Source: Kingdonia uniflora
Lineage: Eukaryota; Streptophyta; Magnoliopsida; Ranunculales; Circaeasteraceae
Assembly (NCBI GenBank): GCA_014058105.1
Contig: JACGCM010002493.1
Span: 186,001-250,000 of the forward strand
Direction: 5' to 3'
DNA: 64,000 nt
Made by a program: the position numbers and the translations under genes. Shown piece after piece: positions 33,431 to 47,185 of the stretch (positions within the stretch are counted from its first letter, which is position 1; every line of letters begins with the position of its first letter). The notes beneath the pieces are model-generated. The model was not told where the DNA came from and ran no database searches. It saw nothing but the letters and a program-made list of their open reading frames with translations.

Positions 33431-36400
33431 GAAATGCGAAATATATAAAACAATTTGAAACTGTTCTTCATCAATGGGTTGATGAGACAATGAAATGCTT
33501 ACCTAAAAAAATTGGATCGAAGAGAGAGATGAGAGATTCCTCGACGAACAGCAACAACAACCGCCAATTTGATCAAACTTGGATCGAAGAGAGATGCGAG
33601 ATTCCTCGAGGAACTCGGTTCTTCAGGCGTTGAGGAGAAGGGAAATTGAGGAACCAATTTCTCTCCTTCAGCTAAATTTTTTTTAAGCATGAAATCAAGG
33701 CTGAAATTTTTTTGCTGAATTTTTGTCTTAAAAAAAATTTAGCAGTTAAAAGAAACATAAAACCAGCTGCTAATTTTTTTTCAGATGCCAAAAGAACACC
33801 ACCTTATTCACTACTCTTTCTAGCTGCACCTCAAGTGTAGCTTGCTCTCAAAGCAGATAACCATCTCCAGTCTTGTTGCTTTTGAAACCCCACTGATAAC
33901 AAACGGCATTATCAGCTCAACAACATTAATGGTACTCTTAAACAACGACACATTGGATGTGATCATGGTTGGCTAATTGTAAGAAACTTAAAAAAAAATG
34001 ATTGGCTAATTGTTACGAATACAATGGAAAGCAAAGAAGATGTGGTTAATCTGATTAATACAATTACTCAAGCCAAAATCCCTCTTCCATCTCTAACCAC
34101 ACTACTCTCGACTTCTAAATTTAAATATCTTGTGAATTTGGTTGTTCTTAGGAGTAACTATTTTGGGAAGTCTAACTACAAATTTAAGGGTATTTCTGTA
34201 AATCTTCCTTCTCTTCCAAACCCACCGATCTCCTCTCTTCCAAACCCAAACAAAATCATTTATTCTAAACCATACGGTGATGCTCGGTGTGCAAGAACGA
34301 AAGCTTGATGCTTCTAAGTAATCTACTAGCCCGAGATTGACATTACCCCCAATTTCTTTAAAGTTTATCTCCACCCCTATTTCTCAAACCCTAGAATCTG
34401 AATCTCTTTGTAGTGGCAAAGCTTGTGAGAGATAAATAGGGTAAAGAGTTGTTTGCTGTCAAATACAGAGAGACTGAATACTTCTGGTACAATTTATGGT
34501 AGGTTTGATTTTCTTTGAAGCCTTATTTAGTACCATCGCTATTTACTAAGCTTTATCTTTTGATTAATTAGTTTTAGTTGGATGCAGTAGTAGAAGATAA
34601 CATAAGAGAAATCATCTTACTAAAACTCAGACTACATTCTTGTTTATTAGGTCAGAAACTCAGACTACATTCTTTAAAACTCTTGCTAAAGGTTCTTATA
34701 TTAATGTATGACTGAAACCTTCGCAAAGTATGGAGCATTTGTACATGTTATCAATAACATGTACAATTTATGGTAGGTTTAATTTTATGAGAACTAGCTT
34801 TCTTTACTTCTTTAGCTAAGTGTACTTCAGTTGGGTGTGTTAGAGAATCAATCATGCGCTAAAATTTTGTTTTGGAACTCGATTACTGATGTAATTTTTT
34901 TTTCTTACAAAGAATTGACGTAATACTTAGATCCACACACCTTGACCTAAGCACTTATTAATACGTGTTAATTAGATCACCCTGATATAAATTTTGGTAG
35001 GTTTAATTTTCTTTGAAGCCTTTTTAGATTACCAATGTTATTTACCAAGCTTTATCTTTTGATTTGTTTTTGCTGGGTGTAGCAGAAGAAGATAACATAA
35101 GAAAAATCATCTTAGTTGATCGATGACTTGGTATTGAGGTTCAGTTGTTCAATAACGAAGGAATTCTCGTTTATTAGGTCAGAAAATCGTACTACATTCT
35201 TTAAAACACTAACCCATTACATCAATAACTGAAATAAATAAAAAGGTGAAGAGGGTGGCGTCAACTTGGTCATCCTAGAGAGAGACGTAATCTCTTTAAG
35301 TATACGTATGCGGTTGTGAGAACCGTGATACATCAAACCCACAAACTTTCATGGACAGTCACTAGTATATTAGTCTAATTTTATGTCCCTTATCTCTTCA
35401 CATAGGTTTGTATTGAAACTTAATTTCGATAATAATGAGATTCTATTAGTAAATTAGCAATTTAAAAAGGAAATTTGAAATCATAGTACAAACAGAACCT
35501 CACATTCCACCAAAAAGGTAGAATGAACTGATAAAATTCCATATAGAAAATTTTGAGAAAATTCATTAACTAGATCATTGTAATAGATGACTAGATTATT
35601 GTAGAAATTTGAGAAAATAGTGTAATGGCGTGTTTTCTCTGATGGTAAACTTTGCCAATACTTTAGTAAGGAAAATTTGCAATTCTAGGCTAGAACACAC
35701 TAGATTTTACGTGGAAACTCAGTAAAACTTGAGAAAAACCACGACCTTGAGGAGGGTTTGATGGCGAAATCCAATATGTGCTAGTTATTACAATTGCTGA
35801 AAGGTAGAATGGATGCGAATAGTGAAAAATAATGGAGTTCTCCCCCCTTCTTAACGTATGCTCTGCCTGTACTTATAATGGATACAGGCAGTTACAAATA
35901 GTTGGTCTCCTATCTTAATGGGTAGTGGGCGAACTTCACGGATCTCTTGCAACGGCTCTATTTGACCAAGTGTAACGGCTACTGTAGAGGATCAAGATTT
36001 GTGGAGGTGGACAAGATAACTTCTCGAATGATTATACACCTTCGACATGGTTGTACTAACTTTTCCTTATCGAATCTGGGGAATATGCTACTACAAATAG
36101 CAATTAAGCAAACAATATAATAGAATTGGAAGAAAAAGAAGATAGAGAATGATTAGGGAAAAATCCAATCCAAATCAATTAGCGAAAAGGAAATTGTAAT
36201 TGCACCATAAAATAAAATCAATCAAATAGGTAGTAAAATCTGTTTGTTTCATATTAGTAATATCTTTTAACCTGCAACCGTTTGAACACCGGTGGTGAAT
36301 GAAAACTACAGTACAAAGGTGAGTGTTGATGCACAAGGGAAAGAAGAAGAGGAAAGGAGCAGTTGGGCCTGAACCTGTACTACTAAAGTCTAGAGTTGAT

Positions 36401-36919
36401 GGACCAGTATCTGTCTTCTAGTAGAAGTGAGAGAGAGAGAGCACCCAAGTCCCAGTGCAGTACAAGTGATCCAATGCAATGCCATAAAACTACTATGTCA
36501 CTCTAGATCCACACACATGTACTCTCCTCTCCTCTCCACGTCCATGCATGCTATGTTTTATCCTTTACCTTATTAATCAAAGACAAGAGGTTTAAGATAT
36601 TGGCGACCGACAACTTAAAACTCGTATGTACAACATTTTAGATCTGTGTTTCTTGAAATTCAAATTAGCTGATGAACACCCAAATCTTAATTACAACCAA
36701 CTTTCCAATCATACATGCATAAATAATTAATACTAATTACTGAAGCTTAATACCCAACCCAATTCAGAAAAGGTCCAATTTGAATAACACAAATATTTTT
36801 AGTTTTTTCAACAACAAAAAATGAACCTCAAAGAAAGGATTTCAACTGAAAAGGTTATGTTTTGATTTTATTTGTAAATAATCCCTAAAAAGGTCGTGTA
36901 ACTGTTGGGAGCGGTCATC
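33431..36919. other. Intergenic region with local duplications
   Basis: No convincing gene. A ~120-bp segment (GGTAGGTTTRATTTTCTTTG... to AAATCATCTTA) occurs at about 34498-34625 and again at 34994-35117, and a following TTATTAGGTCAGAAA...TTCTTTAAAAC block at about 34646 and 35171, indicating a ~500-bp tandem duplication. Sequence at about 35620-36110 resembles a degraded LTR, without paired copy or target duplication. A GA-rich microsatellite lies near 36425-36440. Confidence 0.4.
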
Positions 36920-39870
36920 ATCAGTCAAAGCCCTAATAAAACCCCTAAAACCAACACTCGGATTTTAGATTGAGAAAACCAAATCAAATAAAGGTAATTT
37001 GTTCTTCCCCAAATCATTAGGTTATGCTTTGATTATTTACTTTTATTTGTCAGATTTTGCTTAATATATAGAGCAAAATTTTGCTTAAAAATGAACCTTT
37101 TCATTCTTACCAAGCTTTAAGATGCCAAACTGTCCGACAATTTTTTAAACGTGGCAAATCATTCACCACTTTCCAATCACGATTATTTGATCTTCAAATT
37201 CATGTGATCTATAAATACATTTTTCACCAGAAATGTAGCATGCATGACCATAACACTCCATTCCCTTCTATTTGTTTGCTACTAGCAGTCGGGCACGCAC
37301 TATCCTTCAAATGTTGTTTAAAGCACATTGTTTGCAAGAGTTTGTAAGCACATTGTTTACAAGAGTTTGGTCATGAAGGACACCACTATTTGTTGTGCCT
37401 TTTAATTTTGGTTAAATCATAATGTTTAAAAGAGTTTGTACATGGAGGCATATAATTTGTAATGAATTGTTCTAAATGCAAAATTATGTTTATATATCTA
37501 TATTAAATCAACAGTAAATTTAGAAGAGATGCGTAACAAAGATAGATAACTTGGGCTGATATGGATATACGGTTGGAAAGCAATCCTTTAAGAGACACTT
37601 TTTACTGTGTTTTACATTCGCATTCCTGCGACCTTTGTAAACAATGTGCTTGTAGCTACAGACTACTTCACGAAGTTTACCATCAGCGAAGTTTACCATC
37701 GGGAAAACATGCCATTACACTATTTTCTTTCAATTCTCTTCTTTTTGGGGTTGTCACTTCAACTCTTCAGGTACCACTGATTAACAATTTCCATTTTAAT
37801 TGTGTTTCAAGTCTAAAAACCATGGGTTTATGCTGAATTATGTGATATATATATATATATTGCATTGCAAACTATGCATTAACTTTATCCTTGCTGATTT
37901 GGAGGCGGCTTTAATATTCCAAATCTTTTAGGCCTTTAATTTTACCTAATTGAAACTGCTAATTTCTTCTATCAATTCTCTGCTTTCAGCATACTTGTTA
38001 TTGTTGTTGTTGTTCCGCTTTTCTTCGATACAATGGATGTGGTGCTGGATAAACTCAAAGAGTTCACATACGCCCTACTTTACAACCCTCAAAGCTACTG
38101 CTGTCGTCACAATCCGGTAATTTTTTCTGTTCACCGTTAACTTTTTGCCTTCTACTTTGCATACCCTCACTCATACATAACAATTCATTGTTGCTCTAAA
38201 TAAGTAGTATATTATTATTGTTGGTTTCAGATTGAGATCTTAAAGCGCTTACAGCGAGAAGCTTTCTCAGATACTATGAAACTCAGGGATCGCCTTGATA
38301 AACATGACCGATTGTTATCTTCTTTCTATAAATCAACCACCAACGGACCCCTTTCAATCACTCTACTACCCATTTGAGTGGAGAGGTAGATGTGGGGGGA
38401 GCTCTTTTGCTTGTCGACAACGTCGGGGGGTGCACCGTGCTTAATGAAGCAGGAATTAGGACCGGAATTCATTCAAGGTTCACTTTTCAAACAAATATTA
38501 CAAGCAACGATGCGTTTGCCACCGAGTTTGTCTCAGCTCAAAGCGACAAGGCCAATTCCGATGATGTTCTTGGGATCCCGCTTTCTCTAACTAAAGTCAT
38601 GTACTCAACAAATTTCAACAACTGTATTTCTGCTGTTGTCATCCCATGGGGTGCTCTATGCAAAGATGTTGCAGTTGCTTCAAATCCTTTACCACAGGTA
38701 TCATTACCTCTACCTTTGTAAACAATGTGCTTGTAGCTACAGACTACTTCACAAAGTTTACCATCAGGGAAAACACGCCATTACACTATTTTCTTTCAAT
38801 TCTCTTCTTTTTGCATTGGACAACCTGATTAAGTTGTATGGACTTAAAGAATGGCCTAAGCACCAGTTTAATAGTAGAGACTTTATTCGCACCCGTTCGC
38901 ATATTCTTGAGCTATTTGAGATGCCCCTTATGTTTTGGTTTGGTTTGCTTTATTTTCTTGCATGTTCAGTAACTAGAGAATCAGATAGCCTTCTTCTCCG
39001 GTCAATGACGAAATAACTAGGTAACTTATTATTGCTTTAGTTGTTAATAGCAGAGAGGGCTATCTGTTATTATTTTACGTGCAGGGTGAATAAAAAATGA
39101 CCTTAAGGCATAAGAGGTTTGAAAAGAACTCTATATATCTATTTTAGGCGTCATCTTCACTCAAACTATATTCCAGCTTATTATTTTTGCTTTCATTCTG
39201 TGGTCAGGAACGAACCCTTACGGACTTCACTTCCATCAGGCCTCCGATATTTGGGCAATATCATGATGTTGCTGCAGCATTAATGGTGAAAAGATCAAAT
39301 TTTGCAGCTTCCTTGTCTGAGCTTGTATCTACGGTAAGAAGAGATCCCGATTCTGCTGGCATCAGCCGTTGCTTCAGCACATTCGGGCAGATTACCTATG
39401 GGGTATCAAAGGGAACAAAACTCTCTCTGCTCGGTCTTCGCAAAAAACTGATTGCACAGTCTCAAGAGATACAGTTATACAAATTTACAATACCCATTGG
39501 CAATCTGAGGGCTCATAGGGTTCCGGATGCATATGTAGAATGTCATCCCGATACATCTGTTGCTCTGATGCTAGAATCAGAACTTGATGATAGTACAAGA
39601 CTCAAAGCCTGGATTGAAATGCAGAATTCCACTCCCAGATGTTTGCAGTGGGCGGTTACTATGTCGGACACCCCAGAAGATCAGCTTGGATGGGGTTTGA
39701 GCTTGGGCGGAATGAGTCAAGGCTCCTCAACTTGGGATCGTTTTCAAGTAGAAGCTTTCTTAAAGCTCAATATTGGTGGGAGATGTAGCTTGCAGCCTGG
39801 TATTATGTATGTTACGGATTATTCAGGTGGAATTCCCGCCTTAATGTTCAGGTCAAGTTGGGCTCTCTGA
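36920..39870 (+). pseudogene. Conserved plant protein of unknown function, one frameshift
   Basis: Inferred structure: 5' untranslated exon ending at 36993 (GTAATT donor); exon 37990-38116 with ATG 38033 (MDVVLDKLKEFTYALL); exon 38231-38697; exon 39208-39870 ending in MFRSSWAL and TGA. Splice phases are consistent (all 0). I recognise a plant-specific family with N-terminal EILKRLQREAFSD and a long C-terminal beta-rich region ending in (V/F)RSSW(S/A)L, but no established function comes to mind. Within exon 2 the frame changes near 38350 (one base appears missing between GPL and STTHLSGEVDVGG), which would truncate the product. A sequencing error cannot be excluded, since all else is open. Confidence 0.6.
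37628..38812 (+). repeat. ~110-bp segment repeated in two introns of the unknown gene
   Basis: ACCTTTGTAAACAATGTGCT... at 37628-37745 (first intron) recurs at 38709-38812 (intron after exon 2) at high identity, except that the first copy has a 15-bp internal duplication. One frame reads VLVATDYFTKF, which shares an octapeptide with the Tat integrase, so it could be a retroelement scrap or coincidence. Confidence 0.75.
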
Positions 39871-40339
39871 TCATACTCATACAACATTATAAGATTATTT
39901 GGAATCATCATAAGAGGAAACCATTCTTAGAAGGTTAGGCTTCGAACTATCTTTTTTTTTATCTTGAAAACTTATAGATTTTTTTCTTGTCACTAGATCA
40001 GTAGCAAAAGAAATTTGAGATTGTCTGCTCACATTGCATTATACTCGCTTTTTAGTTTTCAATCGGAAAAGAAGAATCGTTTTGTCAACGTTATTGTTCT
40101 TACTCTTCAGTAATCAAGTTGCTCACTTTAGCATTTTAGTTTAGATTAGAAGAATACAGCAGTTGTTGAGGGAATCCACTCATTAGAATTCCCAGTGAAT
40201 GCCATGAATTCTCCTACACTGCAGTCCTCTCACCATTCCCAATTATATGAAGAGCAATATCATAAGCCTTCTCTCTCAGCTTTAAAAGCTTCCTCCAGCT
40301 CCAGGAGCAGTTAATAGGTATGCTCAACTGCTAATTTTT

Positions 40340-41120
40340 TTTCTTTTTAATCTGGTTTTGCTATACCCACTTTACTATGTTGTCCTTAGATGACACTATT
40401 GCCCAAATATGTCTCATGATGCAAGCTTGATTGCATATGCCCACCTCCCTGATGCCAAGACCCCATTCATCAAGTGGATGACGAATTGTGCTCCAACTCA
40501 GAGCAGGAATCTTAACTGCAACATCCACTCATGACCAAATGCAGGAATCTTGGCTGCAACATCCACTCATGACCAGATGAAGTTTCTACGGATTCTGTTG
40601 ATTTTTTTGATCACTCTAGCTGGAAGAATAAAGTAAGATGTACAGTAGTTTAAAAAGCACCGGCCTACCTGCATAAGAGAGGTATTTAGGCTTCCAGTAA
40701 TTAATTTTACCACTAAGGCAGTCAGTTTACTTATGCTGAATAGAAATTAAAGTCAGCCCTAGGTGCTTTACAGGCAGAACCCCTTGTTGGAACCCTAAAG
40801 CATCACCTCTATCATGCATAGTATCAACAACCCCAGAGTGAAAGAATCTACTCTTATCAGTGTTTACTCCTAGCCATGTGCAAGACTTAACTTACTAAGG
40901 AGATCATCTGCAAAACATTAGTGTGTGATTTGGGAGTCCTTACACTTTTGATGCAAAGTACATCCCTTGTTGGACTTTAGCTTAGATACGAGGTTAAATA
41001 CTTCCATAGTTAGGTCAAAAAGGTAAGGTGCTATTGGGTCACCTTGCCTTATTCTTCTCTTAGCCTTAAATAACCATGAACACCCCCTTTAGCATTAATT
41101 GAACAGGTAACTGTAGAAAT
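40340..41120 (-). mobile_element. LINE (L1-type) remnant
   Basis: On the minus strand, pieces of a LINE RT are readable in shifting frames: KRRIRQGDPIAPYLFDLTME (about 41060-41000), CFADDLL with the catalytic FADD (about 40915-40895), VLPVKHLGLTLIS (about 40780) and a downstream LPARVIKKINRIRRNFIW / PLDEWGLGIREVGICNQAC block (about 40610-40430). Many stops and a ~55-bp duplication (40507-40575) make it a dead fragment. It lies just upstream of the PARC6-like exons. Confidence 0.75.
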
Positions 41121-41208
41121 ACAAAGCTCAATAACATGTTCCCTGTTTGCTTGTTTGTTTTCATTTTGATGTCAAATTTAATATGCTTATGTCCAAATGA
41201 ACATGTAG

Positions 41209-43883
41209 ATTATTGGCATTCTTGATCAAGCGGAGAAGGATGAGATTGTAAAGTCAGTGATGAATTTGAAGAACACGGATGTGGAAGAAGGGTACACCTT
41301 GGATGCAGCTGTGTCTCGCCAGGTAGTGAAGTCGGGATGCATCTGATGGTTCTAAATATCAATCAATATATGGAAGTATTAGTGACCAATAGAATATATT
41401 GGTGAGTATATCTGTTAGATAAGTTGTGAAGTAACTTATTGTTATATGTTTGCAACATTTCGATATTTCCAATAATATCAATTTGTTGAAACAATAGATG
41501 TTTCGGACAATATCCTAATATGCCAATATTTGTTTCGGACGATATCCTTATATGCCAATATTTGTTTCCTAATTTCAGTTTATTTCTGAGCTAGTTCTTG
41601 TTGTTAACTCTTTGTTTCTGCGTCGTATTTGAAGGAGCTTTTGATGGATGTGAGAGACAAGCTTCTTTTTGAACCAGAATATGCTGAAAATCTAAAAAAA
41701 AAAATTCCACCCAAATCTCCTCTTCGCATTCCATGGTCTTTGTTACCTGGCGCTCTTTGTATTCTTCAAGAGGTATATTAATCTGAATCTTGATATTAGA
41801 GCATATTATATGTTTTGCTAAACTGTAAAAGAAAGATCAAAAATCCCAAAGTATGCCTTCCAATGGTTTGTTAAAGGTGTAGAAGGGAGTCTTTCCTTTC
41901 TGTTAAGCAATCTCAGCGTTTGGATTTGAAATGATTCTAGTCAAAGGGAGGGTGCTTCTAATTTAGGTAACAACACTTCACTTTCAAAAATAAAAATGTG
42001 TCCGACACATGTGTCCAACACTATTTACAAGGTACTTTTCTGTTTTGTGCCATTTCGATACCCCGTACTCGTGTCGGACACCGACACCCTTATCCGTATT
42101 GTTGTTACCTTGATTCTAAGCAATAAGTGTGTCTGTTGGGTGGGACACCAAGATTTACTTGTACCATATATACGTAAGTTGAGGGATGTTTACTTTTTCA
42201 GGTCGGAGAAGAAAAAATGGTTCTAGAAATTGGCCGAGCGGCTCTGCAACATTCAAATGCAAAGTCATACATCCACGATTTTCTTCTATCTATGGCATTA
42301 GCTGAGGTAAGAGGTATCCACATTTGGCTAAGAACTTCACCTATTTTTTAGTACTATTATTATTCAATCCCTGCTCACTATAGGTACTTTTTCAGTGTGC
42401 AACTGCAAAGATTGGGTTTGAGAAAAAAAAAATATCTCAAGGATTTGAAGCACTTGCTCGCGCTCAATATCTTCTCAGAAGCAAAGATTCGTTAGGGAAT
42501 ATGCCGTTATTATCACAGGTATTAACTCTTAAAGGCAGTATAAGGTAGAGCTTATAATGTACAAAATATGGAAGGGCCGCAGGCTGGCAAATTCTCATGT
42601 CACGTAAAATAAAGCGTTTTGATCACACATTTCCATTGTGTTTAACCTAGAGATTTCTGGTAATGTAACCATTCTTTATTGCGATATGGTGAGGAGATAA
42701 TCTTAATACCTGTCTATGTGGCTTAAATTCTTTGAGTATAGTTGTGAAAAGTGTGGTCTAAATTTTGTCTTGGATCGTAACACATCATATATACATCGAT
42801 TAAAGATCGTGATTATGTAACAAATTGTTGTAAGATAGATTTATGGTATTTTCCATTTTCTATGGTTTTTTAGTTTTTGGGTAATGCATCACTCAGCACA
42901 CAGTTACCATTAAGTGCAAAGATACCTTCGAACCACCCACCTACCTCCATGATATATTAGAAGAAGCCATCTGATATCGTCCACTCAGACGATGTGACAC
43001 TATTTTTCACTATGCATGAAAGTTATTGTTTTTAACAATAATGCTCTCCCACGAAATCATGTTACTCCCATGTGTCCATTAAATGGAAATCCTTACTACC
43101 GCCACATAAATTACATATGGGTGGCGACAAAAATCTTTTACGGCGCAATTATTTATATGCATGTATAATTAGGTACTTTAGATTCCAAAACTATTAAAAC
43201 CAAAATCAACTAAAAAAGTCAGTATTTTCGGTTTTATGCTGTAATTCTTTTTAAAGCAATTTCTTTTAGGTTTGGCTTGGTAGGATTCTGTATTTCACCG
43301 TACCAGTTGCACGGGTAGAAATACCGGTAAGCCGTGATACATCACACAATGTGTCATAACCTGTGAACTATTTTAAGGGAAATATTTTCAGTAGTGGAGA
43401 TATATTGCGTTGTAACCTTGGTTTGGCTATATCTATATAACGTCTAATATTGCATTTTTTTTAGTCATGGTCCAGTATACTAATAACCTGAAAATTTTTC
43501 TTAAAGTTGTGAAGATAAAAGGCTTGATCATATTGTCCAGCAATAAATATTTATTTCTGGTTTCTGATTATTCTTTTTTGTAAATGTATTTTACAGATTA
43601 ACGAAGCTAAAGCAATCTGTGAGTGTTTGGTTGCATCAGAAGGTATTGATTTGAAATTTGAGGAAGCCTTTTGCTCTTTCCTTCTTGGGCAGGTATGTAT
43701 ATTAGCACTTCATTTGTTTGCTTCTTGGCAATGTCTGGTAACTAAGTATTGATTTCTCAGGGTGAAGAGGCAGCAGCTGCTGAAAGGCTTCGAGAGCTCG
43801 AAATTAGCAGTGGCCCCACTTCCTGTAATTTTGTTATTTCGGAGAAAGAAGTCAACAATGTCTCTGGTGGAAACCCATCATTG
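41209..43883 (+). pseudogene. PARC6: PARC6/CDP1 (ARC6-like plastid division protein) partial copy
   Basis: Six exons with GT-AG borders, all phase 0 and free of stops: 41209-41322, 41635-41772, 42202-42306, 42396-42518, 43597-43692, 43761-43883 (233 codons). The encoded sequence (ILDQAEKDEIVKSVMNLKN, RDKLLFEPEYAENLKKKIPP, IGRAALQHSNAKSYIHDFLL, EAFCSFLLGQ) matches the N-terminal half of PARC6/CDP1, an inner-envelope protein that positions the plastid division ring. Missing are the first exon with the transit peptide, the part between LLSQ and INEAKAICEC, and everything after exon 6, including the membrane segment and C-terminal domain. Retained introns show a segmental DNA copy. It cannot encode the full protein. 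Confidence 0.8.
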
Positions 43884-44656
43884 GTATGTTTATTTTTGCT
43901 AAAAGTTATATCATGTTTGCTTATTTAATTATTTTCTTTATTACTTGTTGGTACTTGATAATTATTAATAATTTCACTTTGTGGAATATGCCACACTATT
44001 CAATGGAAGCTAAGTGGAAGTCAGCTTGCATTGGTGGACTATAGGGTTACAAGGTTCATGTTACCTCGGCAACTAGGCTGTCAAAATCTTCAATTGATAT
44101 GCAAGTATGCGGCACATGCAACAGTCTTGGGAAGGGCTCAGACATGCTTGAGAATAGACGTTTCTTTCACGGGGGTCTGTAGACGAGAACTACAAACACC
44201 ACATAGTGGATTTGAGAAAGTCGATTAGTAGCTTTACATTTCACTAATTTAAATCTAAACGTGTTTGCACTCCTTGAATGTAAAAGACGGTGGGAACAAT
44301 TTGGGATCTATTTGTCACTGGAATTTTGAGAATATAGAAATTAAATTAACCCTTGGAGAAGTTAACATGGGGGTGAAGGGAAAGAGTCTAATGAAGTTTC
44401 TTTGGTCCAAAGGGCCACTACTTACAACAAAATAAATTAGAACATGGCAGAAATTATGGAATTTGTAAAGCAAGGACAAGAAAAAAAGGAGTAGTTTTCT
44501 GAATTGGGATTGCATGATACAACCCGATCGCAGGAAAGATGAGAGTACATGAAAATGATCCTCACACAAGAGGCAAAATACAGAAAACAGGATTTGAGAT
44601 GTCTAACTACTTTCATCGGACAACTAGATCCTTATACTTCAGCCTCTCATAGTTTT
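43884..44656. other. No gene seen after PARC6-like exons
   Basis: AT-rich sequence with no frame that continues PARC6. The break from the parental gene lies somewhere here. Confidence 0.4.
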
Positions 44657-45467
44657 TGTGACGACCTACCGAACGCCGGCCAAATCCACCCGAGCGTTTT
44701 GAGTTCTGTCCGAATGTATTTGTTCTCTATATCCTAATATAGCTCCACGCCAAGTTTCGTCGCAATCGGATTCAGTTAAGGGGGCGAAAAGGTCCAGTAC
44801 GCTTCGTCTCATGTTTTAACGTTTCCTTTTGGAAGTTGACTATTTACTTAGTAGCTATATTAAGGAGGAACCTTGGTCCGATCCTCCCCATGACTAAAAG
44901 AGCTTTAATGCTTGGTCATCAAGGACCCCGGCTCATGGACTATCTACAAGGGATAGTTATGAGTTCTCCTAGGCCTAGGGTAGGCTAGGGGACATTGCCT
45001 CGCAATGCGGGCCGGTTTTCATTAGAGGGCTTCATATGGCGCCGCTATGCCCCGCGGGCTATCCGAGATGCACCGCCCCTTTCAGATGGACAGTATAATT
45101 AGTCCAGGCTCGTCGCCCCTTGAGATATGAGTCCCTTAGGTGGAAACCGGCATATTGAGCTACCCTGATCCGCTACCGGACAGGTGTGCTTTCCGTATCT
45201 CGCGCGCGTCGTGAGAGATTACGTTGTAGGGATTATTGAGGGAACCTTCAGCGTTGTTGCCTATACCGAATACATATTCGATGACCCCTCACGAGTATCC
45301 AGGATAATCCGGATGTCGCTCTAGCATCCGTGGGTTGTATGCCACTGGCGCGCCGCGCCTGTGAAGAGGGCTGGTACACGCCGACATCGCGTCCGTGTAC
45401 GCCGCACGGTCCCTTATTCCGCTGCACTCCGGGCACTGTAGAGTCGGTCCCGGCTAGGGCCGTGTCA
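44657..45467 (+). repeat. 5' LTR of element D
   Basis: 811 bp, with the perfect terminal motif TGTGAC...GTGTCA being close to an inverted repeat (TGaCAC/TGTGAC). Confidence 0.9.
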
Positions 45468-45469
45468 GT

Positions 45470-45481
45470 TGGTATCAGAGC
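45470..45481 (+). promoter_or_regulatory. tRNA-Met-type primer binding site of element D
   Basis: TGGTATCAGAGC, complementary to the 3' end of plant initiator tRNA-Met, two bases after the 5' LTR. Confidence 0.8.
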
Positions 45482-47185
45482 GAGAATAGCTTGTTGAAGC
45501 TTAGCTCTTGAGTTGGTAGAGCGTAGATGGATTGTGCCTACATCTGCCAGAGCTAGACAGAGTTGGGTCTAGGCTTATCCGAGCAAGGCTTGCTGGGAGT
45601 TTGCTTGTCAGAGCGTAGATGGGTTGTGCCTACGTCCGTCGGAGTAAACGGAGTAATGATTCCCGAGTTGGTAGTATGGGTTACCCATTTGGCTGTTGTT
45701 CTCTCCAGAGCCGTAGTTGCTCCCTAGAGATGTTCCAAGCACCGTTGTGAACGCTTGTAGAGTGTGTTGCCTACATGTCAGTCGATATTGGACGCAAGAG
45801 AAAGGCTCCATATCCGAGCGCGAGATTGCTCAAGTTAAATGTGCTTTGGACAATGACGCTAAGAGGAGGATTGAGATTTGAGTTGGACGCGATGATCTAT
45901 ATCGTTGGTTGTCTCTAGAAGGCTGATCAGTGTCGCAGATGCTCTATGAAGAATAGTAATAGAGCGATCTAGCAGGTTGTTATTGCATTCGGTCCGTATC
46001 CGCGCTGCGAAGTTTAGTAACAGGTGTGATCAGGGACGGTGCCCCTCAGCAGAGATCGATATGGTCAGCGTCAGTTACCGAGTACTTTCGTGTGGAAGCC
46101 GCGATGCTTGGTTTGGTTGGAATTCCTTAGTGTCTACTAAAGATTGAAGAATCCTGAGGGATACTCGTTGTGATTGTCCTGAGTTGGACATTGAGACATT
46201 CCAGAGGTGAATGTCATGAGCCGAAGATGAAGCGGCATGAAGTAAGAGATGAAGACATGGTTTGGGTCCCGAGTTTGCACACAGTGATGTCGTCAGGTAG
46301 ACGTCGAGGGCAGAGTGACTCGTTATGACGCGACATGAACTGCGACCTCCCAGATGGGTTGTCGCTTGTCCGCAGTTGGTCCCCAGTTACATGGGATCCT
46401 GCTTTGATCACTCCAAGAAGGCAAGATGCCGAGTGATGTTTGTTTTCTGGCTCCGAGGTGAGTTTCAGGTTTGTCGGCGTTCGAGTGCTCTAGCCGAGTT
46501 GATCCATGTTGTTCCACATGATGGTTCTGGGTTATTTTAAGCTCTCAGATGGAAGACTCACGTTTCCGAAGGTTAGTAAGTTACGTGGTTGTCGCAGAAC
46601 AGAGTTGAGCTTCAGTCAGTTGTGCGGGTTACCTCAGACATGATCTCAGATGGAAGATTGCTCTAGGATGAAAGATCCTGAGCGGAATTGGATGTCAGTT
46701 TCCCAATTCCTGATCACTTGGTGGTTGGCGGTAGGGATAGAGTTCCCGCGCCTCATCCTTTGTTTATATCGATGGAGTGTCTTTAGAAGACCACATCTCC
46801 GTGACCGGTTTGAGTTGGCTGCGTTTGTTGAAGCTAGTTCAAGAGACAGAGAATGGCTACGCTTCAGTTCAAAGATGATTGCGACAGTATGAAGGTTGGT
46901 CTCCGCGAGTTTGATAGCAGTTGGACATGGCAAGCCAACGAGCTCAGGGCGATAGGTACAGTGACAGTATCTTGTTCCCAAGTTCCCCAAGTACTCAGGT
47001 TGGAGTAGGGATGTAGAGATGGAGAAATGCTTCAGTAGTCCGTCAGTTATATGTCACAGCTTTGTTCTCGACGCGGACGTCGAGCTTATCGAGTGTGGGA
47101 AGAGCTGTAAGTTGTGACGCAGAGGTACGCAGGTTCCAGCATGGGTCATTACCACCAGAGTTTGGCAAGTACAGATGCCAGTGTT

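Noticed and set aside
35620..36110. Possible solo LTR
   Set aside because: No matching second copy in the window, no clear TG...CA ends and no target duplication, so it is only mentioned in the intergenic entry.
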